Source of the DNA: Bacteroidales bacterium
Lineage (GTDB): Bacteria > Bacteroidota > Bacteroidia > Bacteroidales > VadinHA17
Reading direction: 5' to 3'
NCBI GenBank assembly: GCA_003157055.1
Contig: PMIG01000169.1
Span: 1 to 5,687, forward strand
Length of the DNA stretch: 5,687 bases
Position 1 is the stretch's first letter. Every line of letters starts with the position of its first letter. Both the position numbers and the translations under genes were made by a program. Positions 1-5,687 of the stretch are shown in pieces. The notes beneath the pieces were generated by a model. That model had not been told where the DNA came from. It did not search any database and worked only from the letters and a program-made list of their open reading frames with translations.

Positions 1-652
1 GCTCTTCCTCATTGCCCACAAGTATATCGGAAATGCCTGCAATCTCCTTGAATATTTCAGATAGCTCTTTTTCACGGTTCTTCCAGAAGGTAGCCCTGTA
101 ATTAAGGTCGAATGCTATGCGGGTCCCATGTTTCTTTGCAGCTTTTGCCAGCTCAAGGCAGAAGTTGCCTGTTTCCGGCGACATGGCGGCAATTAATCCT
201 GAAAGATGAAGTATCTGAACACCTTCGGTTACGAAAAGGCGATTAAGATCGAAATCCTTAACGTTCAACTTCCTCCCCACTTCACCTGCACGGTCGTTAT
301 ATACTCTTGGCCCGCGAGATCCATATCCACTGTCGGCAATATTGAACTGGTGACGGTAACCCCAGGGGCCACCCTGCTCAACCTCAATACCTTCATATAC
401 AATATGCCTGCTGCTGAGATCATCTTTGATAAACCTTGCGATCGGGCTCTCTTTTACAAAAGTTGTGAGCACCTTGACCGGAAGTCCGAGGTAAGATGAA
501 ATACTTGCTACATTTGTTTCAGCGCTGGTAGCCTGCATATGGAACATATTGCTGCAGTGAACGGGCTGCCCGTTTAAAGGTGTAATCCTTACTCCCATGC
601 TCGAGGGTACAACAAGTGACCACGTGAAATCTTTCTTAAGTTCTATTTTCAT
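1..652 (-). CDS. PfkB-family sugar kinase (2-keto-3-deoxygluconate kinase-like), 3' end cut by window edge
   Basis: This is the N-terminal 217 residues of a carbohydrate kinase of the PfkB/ribokinase family; family members are usually about 310-350 residues, so roughly a third lies outside the window. Recognisable blocks are SAETNVASISSYLG (residues 43-56, the first family block), GYGSRGPRVYNDR (109-121, sugar-side contacts), HLSGLIAAMS (149-158), the strand DLNYR (182-186) followed by FWK, and ILVGNEEE (210-217). This order fits cytosolic kinases that phosphorylate 2-keto-3-deoxygluconate or a related sugar acid with ATP. The GAGD catalytic motif would lie beyond the edge and cannot be checked. 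The usual di-glycine of the first block is absent (ATSAETNVA, 41-49). The ATG at 652 is chosen because it begins the conserved region and lies 27 bases after the pgi stop, with an AT-rich leader and no Shine-Dalgarno, suggesting cotranscription with pgi. The family call is firm; the exact substrate is inferred. Confidence 0.85.
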   Translation of the reverse strand, partial: MKIELKKDFTWSLVVPSSMGVRITPLNGQPVHCSNMFHMQATSAETNVASISSYLGLPVKVLTTFVKESPIARFIKDDLSSRHIVYEGIEVEQGGPWGYRHQFNIADSGYGSRGPRVYNDRAGEVGRKLNVKDFDLNRLFVTEGVQILHLSGLIAAMSPETGNFCLELAKAAKKHGTRIAFDLNYRATFWKNREKELSEIFKEIAGISDILVGNEEE

Positions 653-679
653 TATGATTAAACTTAAAACAGTTATTGT

Positions 680-2023
680 TTATTTTAATCTTTCCTTCAG
701 TTTCTTGCCGGCCTCTTCAAATCCAGGTTTGTTAAGCAATGCGAACATATTCTTCTTATAAGCTTCAACTCCGGGCTGATCGAAAGGGTTGACATCAAGA
801 ATATATCCGCTTATGGCACAAGCCAGTTCGAAGAAATAGATCAGTTGTCCGGTGAAGTACTCATCAAGTTTTGGGATCTCTATTTTTATTACCGGGACAT
901 TGCCATCATTATGGGCGAGGATGGTTCCGGTTTCGGCATTGTGATTAACCTCGGAAAGTCTCATCCCGGCAAGGTAATTAAGCTGGTCGGAATCATCTTT
1001 TTCAAGTGGGATAGTAAGTTTCTTACCGGGTTCCTTTATCGAGATGATAGTCTCGAACAGGATCCGCTGCCCATCCTGGATGTATTGTCCCATCGAATGA
1101 AGATCAGTTGTGAAGTCGACAGAAGCAGGGAAAATTCCTTTCCCGTCTTTCCCTTCACTCTCGCCAAAGAGCTGCTTCCACCATTCAGAGAAATAATGAA
1201 GCTTTGGAGTAAACCCTACCAGTATCTCAACGGGCCTGCCGGTACGAAGAACCAGGTTTCTTGCCGCAGCATATATCAGTACAGGGTTGGCAGCTCCATT
1301 ATTATTATTCACTGATGCTTCCTCCATTGCCATAGCACCTTTAACGAGTTCTCTGATATCGATCCCGCTGACTGCAATAGGAAGCAATCCAACGGGGGTA
1401 AGGACGGAGTATCTTCCTCCTATATTGTCAGGGATCACGAAAGTTTCATATCCGTTTGTTTCTGCGAGTGACCTTAATGCACCCTTTTTTTCATCAGTAA
1501 TTGCCACTATCCTTTCAGCAGCCTTTAGCTTACCTATTTTCTTTTCAAGATTATCCTTCAGCATCCTGAATGCAATCGCAGGTTCCGTGGTCGTGCCTGA
1601 TTTTGAGATTACGATTATTGAATAGTTTCTGTCATCGAGTATTTCGAGCAGATCCGACATATAATCCTCACAAATATTCTGCCCGGCAAAGATTATCTCA
1701 TGATGTTTTTTCTTTAAAAGCGGAGTGAAGGAATGGGAGAGAGCTTCGATCACTGCTTTTGCACCCAGGTATGATCCTCCAATGCCAATAACAACAGTTG
1801 TATCGGTGGCAGACCTGAGCTGTTTTGCTTTTTTTTCAATTTTGTCAAACTGAGTTGCTATTTCACCCGGAAGAGTGAGCCAGCCAAGAAAATCGCTCCC
1901 GGCTCCGGTGCCTTCTTTCAGCATTTCGAGGTGCCTTACGGACTGCTGGGCTAAGGCAAGTACTTCTTCAGTGGGGACAAATCCCTCTGTATTTTTGAGG
2001 TTTATGCTTAAAATATCATTCAT
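680..2023 (-). CDS. pgi: Glucose-6-phosphate isomerase
   Basis: Cytosolic enzyme interconverting glucose 6-phosphate and fructose 6-phosphate in glycolysis and gluconeogenesis. The protein from the ATG at 2023 has 447 residues, the usual size of the short bacterial form. Visible motifs are VIGIGGSYLGAKA (78-90) and SKSGTTTEP (140-148), which bind sugar phosphate, the family signature DNIGGRYSVLTPVG (199-212), FGESEGKDGKG (286-296) with the expected catalytic glutamate E288, DLHSMGQ (307-313) with H309, and the C-terminal block NPFDQPGVEAYKK (412-424) with the conserved lysine K423. The frame stays open to a TTG at 2059, but that codon lies inside the promoter box and adds twelve residues unlike the family, so ATG 2023 is preferred. 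The gene has its own -7 box and follows a terminator, so it begins a unit continued by the sugar kinase downstream. Nothing is missing or broken. Confidence 0.96.
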   Translation of the reverse strand: MNDILSINLKNTEGFVPTEEVLALAQQSVRHLEMLKEGTGAGSDFLGWLTLPGEIATQFDKIEKKAKQLRSATDTTVVIGIGGSYLGAKAVIEALSHSFTPLLKKKHHEIIFAGQNICEDYMSDLLEILDDRNYSIIVISKSGTTTEPAIAFRMLKDNLEKKIGKLKAAERIVAITDEKKGALRSLAETNGYETFVIPDNIGGRYSVLTPVGLLPIAVSGIDIRELVKGAMAMEEASVNNNNGAANPVLIYAAARNLVLRTGRPVEILVGFTPKLHYFSEWWKQLFGESEGKDGKGIFPASVDFTTDLHSMGQYIQDGQRILFETIISIKEPGKKLTIPLEKDDSDQLNYLAGMRLSEVNHNAETGTILAHNDGNVPVIKIEIPKLDEYFTGQLIYFFELACAISGYILDVNPFDQPGVEAYKKNMFALLNKPGFEEAGKKLKERLK

Positions 2024-2056
2024 CTGGTTAAGGTTTTTGAAAATTTTTATGGTATA

Positions 2057-2064
2057 CAAAGTTA
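2057..2064 (-). promoter_or_regulatory. Bacteroidota-type -7 promoter box for pgi
   Basis: The minus strand reads TAACTTTG, an exact match to the TAnnTTTG box used by the primary sigma factor of Bacteroidota. Transcription would start about 7 bases further on, giving a leader of roughly 25 bases to the pgi ATG at 2023. No TTG/TTTG -33 element is visible at 17-23 bases upstream, because that space is taken by the terminator hairpin. The assignment rests on the -7 box and its position between a terminator and a start codon. Confidence 0.5.
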
Positions 2065-2065
2065 C

Positions 2066-2097
2066 AAAAAAACCGTCAGGGTCGTCCCTGACGGTTT
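2066..2097 (-). terminator. Intrinsic terminator after the head-GIN lipoprotein gene
   Basis: On the minus strand a perfect 9-bp GC-rich stem, CCGTCAGGG/CCCTGACGG (positions 2086-2094 and 2073-2081), closes a 4-base loop. It is extended by three A-T pairs and followed by seven T residues (2066-2072). It starts about 33 bases after the stop of the lipoprotein gene and points in the same direction. The stem is symmetric, but the long T-run is only on the minus strand, so it terminates leftward transcription and insulates pgi. Confidence 0.92.
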
Positions 2098-2130
2098 GTA
2101 ATAAATGTGATATATATAATTGAGAAGAGA

Positions 2131-2856
2131 CTACTTTTTATTAATGCCGCCCGCACTGGAAGAATGTGCGTCAATATACTTGGGATCTCCCTTGTAGTTT
2201 ATATCCCCGGCGCTTGAAGCCCTTGCTGTCAGCTTGTCGGTTACGAAGATATCTGCATCACCGGCACTTGACGCTGAGATATCTGCCTCTCTTGTTTTAA
2301 GATTGTATGCATAAAGATCGCCTGCACTGCTTAAGTCTGCCTCAAGAATATCTGTTTCACCAGTTAGTGTAATATCGCCCGAACTGCTGCCATCCAGCTT
2401 TATTTTATTTGCATATACCTCAATTTTGATATCGCCGGCGCTGCTTGCGTCCAGTTCCAGGTTATCAGTTTTTATCGGTGTCTGACCGACAATGTCACCG
2501 GCACTTGAAGTGTGAAGCGATTTTATATCCTTCATGGTCACATAAACCCTTTCCCTTTCAGCCCCCCGGACATTAATATTATCTTCATGACGAATATATA
2601 ATACATCACCCTTGATTTCAGTGATGATGTACTCATGAAGGTTCTCATCAGCTTCAACAGTAATGCTCATATTGTCTCCCTGTGAAAGGTATAAGTCAAT
2701 TCCGGTGCTGACTTTTACACTGTTAAATTGACCGGCAGGGCGTTCCTTTTTCACGACGTTCCTATTCCCGTAAACAGACCTGCGGAACTGCCCGTTTATA
2801 CATGAAGCTGTTGCCAGGCAGAGGAAAATGACGGTTAAATACTTCAGGTTTTTCAT
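2131..2856 (-). CDS. Head-GIN domain (DUF2807) lipoprotein with SSAGD repeats
   Basis: A 241-residue exported protein of the head-GIN/DUF2807 family, common in Bacteroidota and without an established biochemical function. It starts with KNLK, a hydrophobic stretch (residues 6-17) and a lipobox-like ATASC with Cys19, so it is probably a lipoprotein; T at the -3 position makes the site imperfect, and ordinary signal-peptide cleavage is possible. Residues 38-110 hold the family's opening block (FNSVKVSTGIDLYLSQGD, 44-61). From 117 onward seven copies of S-S-A/S-G-D/G begin at 117, 138, 157, 176, 196, 214 and 233, spaced 18-21 residues apart with alternating hydrophobic residues between, as expected for a right-handed beta-solenoid. 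The last copy ends in GG, four residues before the stop, so the array is complete. The start ATG has an AT-rich leader without Shine-Dalgarno. It lies downstream of an ABC exporter on the same strand; a functional link is not shown. Confidence 0.9.
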   Translation of the reverse strand: MKNLKYLTVIFLCLATASCINGQFRRSVYGNRNVVKKERPAGQFNSVKVSTGIDLYLSQGDNMSITVEADENLHEYIITEIKGDVLYIRHEDNINVRGAERERVYVTMKDIKSLHTSSAGDIVGQTPIKTDNLELDASSAGDIKIEVYANKIKLDGSSSGDITLTGETDILEADLSSAGDLYAYNLKTREADISASSAGDADIFVTDKLTARASSAGDINYKGDPKYIDAHSSSAGGINKK

Positions 2857-2895
2857 GTTTTAAGTTATTAATATTTAAAAGTTCTGATAAAAAGA

Positions 2896-2923
2896 CATGG
2901 ATAATTTCTATTTGTTGCATCAA
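2896..2923 (-). promoter_or_regulatory. Possible weak promoter for the head-GIN lipoprotein gene
   Basis: The minus strand has TTG (2921-2923), a 17-base spacer, then TATCCATG (2896-2903). The second box matches TAnnTTTG at four of its six fixed positions. The spacing is the same as in the much better upp promoter, and the leader to the ATG at 2856 would be about 33 bases. The poor -7 box makes this tentative; the gene may instead be read through from the ABC transporter genes. Confidence 0.25.
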
Positions 2924-2954
2924 CCTTAAATAAAAAATAAGTATAGGTAATCAG

Positions 2955-3000
2955 TAGATTTCTCATTCCTCCGCCAGTTGGCGGATCCATTCGGAATGAC
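2955..3000. repeat. Palindromic intergenic repeat (REP/MITE-like)
   Basis: The plus strand carries two nested inverted repeats. The inner one is CCGCCA/TGGCGG (2971-2976 and 2979-2984). The outer one is TCATTCC/GGAATGA (2963-2969 and 2993-2999), separated from the inner stem by 1 base on one side and 8 on the other. The flanks AGATTTC and TGACTG resemble the ends of short palindromic elements scattered between genes in many Bacteroidota genomes, from memory and not searched. There is no T-run on either strand, so it is a poor intrinsic terminator. A further partial copy of the outer arm, GTCATTCTG, sits at 3026-3034 next to the permease stop codon. Confidence 0.6.
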
Positions 3001-3035
3001 TGTTCATTTAATACAGGGAAGTAGGGTCATTCTGG

Positions 3036-4172
3036 CTAATGCCATTTGAATAATTTGAGTCCTGCCGTGAAGAAGATGACACCGGTAGCACTGAGTATTA
3101 AAACCGGCAGGGCCACCTGAGAGTAACCGGCACCTTCGTTGAAAATGCTCCTGATCCCGTCAGTAAGTATTGTGAGTGGCAGCTTATTGATAATCTGAAT
3201 GCTCCAGTCGGGGAAATTATGATAGCTGAAGAAAATTCCGGAAAGCACCATCATAGGTGTTACGATGGCATTTATCAGTCCATTCCCGACTTCAGTATTG
3301 GAGGTATGGCATGAAACAAAAACAGCTATTCCGGCAAATGCTATATTTCCGGCAAGAAAGAGAAGAATCATGGCCGAAATGCTTCCCTGGATGGTTATGT
3401 GAAAAGCGATAATTGAAAACAAAATCAAAACCAATGCCTCCACAAAATTCATCGCCACCCTGACAGTTATCAGAGCAATGAGAAAATGAGATTTCTTCAT
3501 TGGTGTTGCGACAAGACGGCGCAGCAGCTTTTTTGATCTTTTTTCAATAACCCCGTAGCTTATTCCCCACATTGCCGACATCATGATGCCCATTGTTAAA
3601 AGACCCGGGACAAGGAAATCAATGTAGCGCGTGCCTTTAATTGTAAGCGGCCTGATCTCAGCCGATTTTTCTTCAGCAATAACATCGCCAGACCCTATTG
3701 CACTGCTGAGCTTGAGGTAAGTAAGCTCTGCATCTGAATTCATCGGATCGAAATGGTATTGCGCATGTCCGTCACTGCCGGTAAGGATAAGGTTTATCGT
3801 TCCTCTTTTAAGAAGAATCATGGCATCATCCCATTTAAGCTCATAAAAGAAGAAAACAGAAGTACCCAGCTTTTCGTTTTTTATTTCAAGCTTCCACTTG
3901 TAATCTTCCTTTCCGCTTACCGGATTTTTCACACATTTATTCTCAAGAAAATTATATACAACTGAGCTGTCACGATCAGCAGAACCGGCTTCACTTATTA
4001 CGGCCACTTTCCTGATAACATCGGCTTTTTTCGTAAAGGCAAGTCCAAGACCGACCGTCATAAGGATCGGGAACACTATTCCCCAGAACAGTACACCCGG
4101 TTCTCTTATCAGTTCCCGCAAAAGAGACAATGTCAGCAACCGGAGCTGGTTTAATCTTGAGAACCTACTCAT
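3036..4172 (-). CDS. ABC-2 type transporter permease subunit
   Basis: Integral inner-membrane subunit of an ABC exporter, 378 residues, normal for the long ABC-2 permease form. After a basic N-terminus there is one membrane segment (about 26-46), then a periplasmic domain of about 140 residues (47-184), then five more segments (about 185-207, 229-256, 263-288, 297-316 and 353-373), a 6-helix layout. The IDFLVPGLLTMGIM stretch (184-197) and the cytoplasmic EKRSKKLLRRLVATPMKK loop (210-227) before the third helix are typical of this family. The ATG at 4172 overlaps the end of the ATPase gene by 8 bases (ATGAGTAG), so the two are translationally coupled. The substrate cannot be read from the sequence; drug, lipid or polysaccharide export are all known for the family. 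Confidence 0.9.
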   Translation of the reverse strand: MSRFSRLNQLRLLTLSLLRELIREPGVLFWGIVFPILMTVGLGLAFTKKADVIRKVAVISEAGSADRDSSVVYNFLENKCVKNPVSGKEDYKWKLEIKNEKLGTSVFFFYELKWDDAMILLKRGTINLILTGSDGHAQYHFDPMNSDAELTYLKLSSAIGSGDVIAEEKSAEIRPLTIKGTRYIDFLVPGLLTMGIMMSAMWGISYGVIEKRSKKLLRRLVATPMKKSHFLIALITVRVAMNFVEALVLILFSIIAFHITIQGSISAMILLFLAGNIAFAGIAVFVSCHTSNTEVGNGLINAIVTPMMVLSGIFFSYHNFPDWSIQIINKLPLTILTDGIRSIFNEGAGYSQVALPVLILSATGVIFFTAGLKLFKWH

Positions 4173-4893
4173 TTATCTTCCTCCCGGTTAATGAAATAAA
4201 AAGATCATCGAGAGTCCTGTGGTCTTCAAGCAGTTGGTTGAGCGTTCCCTCACGCAGGATTACACCGTTATCCATAATGATGATATAATCGCAAAGTCTT
4301 TCGGCTTCTTCCATATAGTGAGTCGTGAGAATCATTGATGTGTCTGAACCGTCTTTAAGCTTATGCAATATTTCCCAAACCTCACGCCTGGCGTTTGGAT
4401 CGAGCCCTGTAGTTGGTTCATCGAGAAGCAAAATTGCAGGTGTGTTTATCAGTGCTATGCCCAGAGCAAGTTTCTGCCTCTGTCCTCCGGAGAGATTAAC
4501 AACATATGACCTTCTTTTTTCTTCCAGTCCCACCAGATCGATTATTTCATTGACTCTTTTCATTCCCATATCGAAAAAGCTGGCAAAAAGCTCGAGAGTT
4601 TCGGAAACCCTCAGCTTATCGATGAACCTTGTCTCCTGGAGTGATAGCCCGATGATTTTGTGAAGCTCGTCCTCGTTCCCTTTCCAGTGTTTTCCAATTA
4701 TGGTAATATCACCCTTGTCAGGCTTCTGAATCCCTTCGATCATTTCGACAAGAGTGGTTTTACCAGCACCGTTTGGACCAAGGATTGCCACAAACTGCCC
4801 TTTTGGAATATTAAAGCTGATACCCTTTACTGCCTGAACTGTTTTAAAGGATTTCCAGACTTCTTTAACTTCTATTACGTTGCAAAATGGCAT
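4165..4893 (-). CDS. ABC transporter ATP-binding subunit
   Basis: Cytoplasmic ATPase that powers the permease encoded directly downstream; 242 residues, a single nucleotide-binding domain of the ABC-2/drug-export (CcmA-like) class. All motifs are intact: Walker A GPNGAGKTT (39-47), Q-loop glutamine Q86, signature LSGGQ (134-138), Walker B ILLLDE (154-159), D-loop GLD (163-165) and H-loop TTH (190-192). The C-terminal tail after about 215 (LNQLLEDHRTLDDLFISLTG) is the short extension usual in this class. The ATG at 4893 begins the conserved N-terminal strand (VIEVKEVWKSF, 6-16). The gene starts 55 bases after the upp stop with no convincing promoter between, so it may be transcribed from the upp promoter. 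Family call firm, transported substrate unknown. Confidence 0.95.
   Translation of the reverse strand: MPFCNVIEVKEVWKSFKTVQAVKGISFNIPKGQFVAILGPNGAGKTTLVEMIEGIQKPDKGDITIIGKHWKGNEDELHKIIGLSLQETRFIDKLRVSETLELFASFFDMGMKRVNEIIDLVGLEEKRRSYVVNLSGGQRQKLALGIALINTPAILLLDEPTTGLDPNARREVWEILHKLKDGSDTSMILTTHYMEEAERLCDYIIIMDNGVILREGTLNQLLEDHRTLDDLFISLTGRKINE
4179..4185 (-). promoter_or_regulatory. Strong Shine-Dalgarno sequence for the ABC permease
   Basis: The minus strand reads GGGAGGA, ending six bases before the permease ATG at 4172 and lying inside the last codons of the ATPase gene. It stands out because the other starts in this window have AT-rich leaders without such a site. It supports the chosen start and suggests that translation of the permease is both coupled and independently boosted. 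Confidence 0.6.
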
Positions 4894-4948
4894 ATTGATC
4901 TTTATGACAGTAACAAAACTGATTGGGAATGGTTCTTAAATAGTCAGG

Positions 4949-5458
4949 CTATTTAGTCCCGAATAGTCTGTCGCCGGCATCACCAAGCCCGGGAACTATA
5001 TATCCGTTACTGTTGAGTTTTTCGTCCAGCCCGGCGAGGTATATCTGAACATCGGGATGGTCCTTTTCAATTTTTTTTATTCCTTCCGGGGCTCCTACGA
5101 CGCAGACCAGCTTAATGGTTTTTGCACCATGAGCCTTGAGAACGCTGATTGCTGCGCTTGAGCTTCCTCCGGTAGCAAGCATCGGATCGAGCACCATTAC
5201 CACTGCATCAGGAAGGTTTTCAGGAAATTTTGAATAATATGTATTTGGAAGCAGTGTCTCATGGTCTCTGTACATTCCTATATGTCCGATACGCGCCGTA
5301 GGAATCAGATGTGATATGCCGGCTACCATTCCTAATCCCGCCCTGAGAACCGGTATCAGCACTACCTCGCTGGCAAGTTCAAATGTAGAGCATTTTGCCA
5401 GGGGAGTTTCAATAACGATCTCTTTTAATGGAAGATCGCGCGTGATTTCGTATGCCAT
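4949..5458 (-). CDS. upp: Uracil phosphoribosyltransferase, surviving 169-residue open frame (N-terminally truncated)
   Basis: Cytosolic salvage enzyme converting uracil and PRPP to UMP and pyrophosphate. The open frame from the internal ATG at 5458 retains [10 protein letters not shown] (35-44), [12 protein letters not shown] (58-69), the PRPP-binding loop [11 protein letters not shown] (89-99), VGAPEGI (121-127) and the uracil-side C-terminus [18 protein letters not shown] (152-169), which ends exactly as family members do. Normal enzymes have about 205-215 residues, so about 37 N-terminal residues are missing. The start falls inside a conserved helix (the family's L-M-A-Y/F-E-I-T block) and has no clear Shine-Dalgarno, so it is not a natural start. 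The upstream codons exist but are cut by a TAG (see the full-length entry). Whether the shortened chain is made by reinitiation or is active cannot be told from sequence. Confidence 0.8.
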   Translation of the reverse strand: MAYEITRDLPLKEIVIETPLAKCSTFELASEVVLIPVLRAGLGMVAGISHLIPTARIGHIGMYRDHETLLPNTYYSKFPENLPDAVVMVLDPMLATGGSSSAAISVLKAHGAKTIKLVCVVGAPEGIKKIEKDHPDVQIYLAGLDEKLNSNGYIVPGLGDAGDRLFGTK

Positions 5459-5569
5459 CAGTCCGGCAATCTCTTCAAGCGTTTCACGGAATCCTTTTGT
5501 ATCTGTCTATTTGCGACGGAGGAGTGTCAGCTTATGAGTAAGAAGTGGGTGTTTAAGGAGATTCAGCAT
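4949..5569 (-). pseudogene. upp: Full-length upp reading frame with an in-frame TAG at codon 21
   Basis: Reading from the ATG at 5569 in the same frame as the surviving part gives MLNLLKHPLLTHKLTLLRRK, a TAG stop (5507-5509), then [16 protein letters not shown] and the internal Met at 5458. Including the stop position the frame has 206 codons, the normal family length. From memory, the E. coli and B. subtilis enzymes carry KHPLVKHKL and HPLIQHKLT in the same place, and the stop falls opposite a variable residue with no gap on either side before the T-K-x-F-R-E block. The ATG lies about 14 bases behind a predicted transcription start, with an A-rich leader. A single base change (for example from AAG, CAG, GAG or TAT/TAC) explains the TAG. 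No frameshift is needed. It is either a true nonsense mutation or an error in the sequence. Confidence 0.8.
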
Positions 5570-5589
5570 GTTTAATTTTTTAGATCAAT

Positions 5590-5617
5590 CAAAGATAACT
5601 GGAAATTCGATATTCAA
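5590..5617 (-). promoter_or_regulatory. Bacteroidota-type promoter of upp
   Basis: The minus strand has TTG (5615-5617), a 17-base spacer, and TATCTTTG (5590-5597), an exact TAnnTTTG box. This fits the -33/-7 promoter layout known from Bacteroides and Flavobacterium. Transcription would start near 5583, giving a leader of about 14 bases to the ATG at 5569. It also supports 5569, and not the internal ATG at 5458, as the original upp start. Confidence 0.7.
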
Positions 5618-5687
5618 TTTAGATACTTCCATTTTGGAGTGAAAGCTTTTATAAAGATGTTTCCCTGGCGCTATCTTTTATTTGATT

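Noticed and set aside
206..499. 97-codon plus-strand frame opposite the sugar kinase
   Set aside because: It lies antisense to conserved PfkB motifs and has no recognisable protein features.
845..1625. Open plus-strand frames of 112-156 codons opposite pgi
   Set aside because: They are antisense shadows of a clearly conserved gene, with no family resemblance and no start signals.
2024..2059. N-terminal extension of pgi from a TTG at 2059
   Set aside because: The TTG overlaps the -7 promoter box and the extra twelve residues are not family-like; the ATG at 2023 gives the normal 447-residue enzyme.
4894..4948. Promoter for the ABC operon in the 55-base gap after upp
   Set aside because: The best box is CAGTTTTG, one mismatch from TAnnTTTG, with no TTG at the right distance; read-through from upp is as likely.
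4660..4956. 98-codon plus-strand frame opposite the ATPase and upp junction
   Set aside because: It runs antisense to the ABC ATPase N-terminus and Walker A region; its coding look is a by-product of that gene.
5628..5638. Short inverted repeat TCCA/TGGA upstream of the upp promoter
   Set aside because: Only four base pairs per arm in AT-rich DNA; expected by chance.
5618..5687. Possible gene ends at the right edge: a plus-strand ATG at 5657 open to the edge, and a minus-strand frame open from the edge to a TAA at 5649-5651
   Set aside because: Each is only about 10-12 codons long inside the window and shows no recognisable family; neither can be preferred.

Overview
The window comes from a bacterium that looks like a member of the Bacteroidota, probably Bacteroidales or a near relative. 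The pointers are promoter boxes of the TAnnTTTG type in front of two genes, mostly AT-rich start regions without a Shine-Dalgarno sequence, a Bacteroidota-style short lipoprotein signal with a head-GIN (DUF2807) domain, and a palindromic spacer repeat of a kind seen in this phylum. This assignment is inference; no ribosomal or other marker gene is present.

All six recognisable genes lie on the minus strand, so in transcription order they read from right to left. First comes upp (uracil phosphoribosyltransferase, pyrimidine salvage) with its own promoter. Next is a two-gene ABC-2 type exporter, ATPase then permease, with an 8-base overlap. A 179-base spacer holding a palindromic repeat follows, then a head-GIN lipoprotein with seven SSAGD-type repeats. 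A strong intrinsic terminator closes that unit. Directly after it a new promoter starts pgi (glucose-6-phosphate isomerase), followed 27 bases later by a PfkB-family sugar kinase that runs off the left edge. The pgi and kinase pair is a small sugar-phosphate metabolism unit. The transporter and the lipoprotein are envelope functions.

The most notable observation is in upp. The apparent 169-residue protein lacks the family's N-terminus. The missing 37 codons are present immediately upstream in the same frame, starting at an ATG just behind a good promoter, but they are interrupted by one in-frame TAG at codon 21. The reconstructed 206-codon frame aligns without gaps to well-known UPRT N-termini. 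TAG is also the normal stop of four genes here, including upp itself, so a reassigned codon is unlikely. A nonsense mutation or a base-call/assembly error is the best reading. Apart from this, the window is mostly ordinary housekeeping and envelope genes. I see no mobile element, CRISPR array, tRNA or rRNA, and no convincing new multi-gene system.
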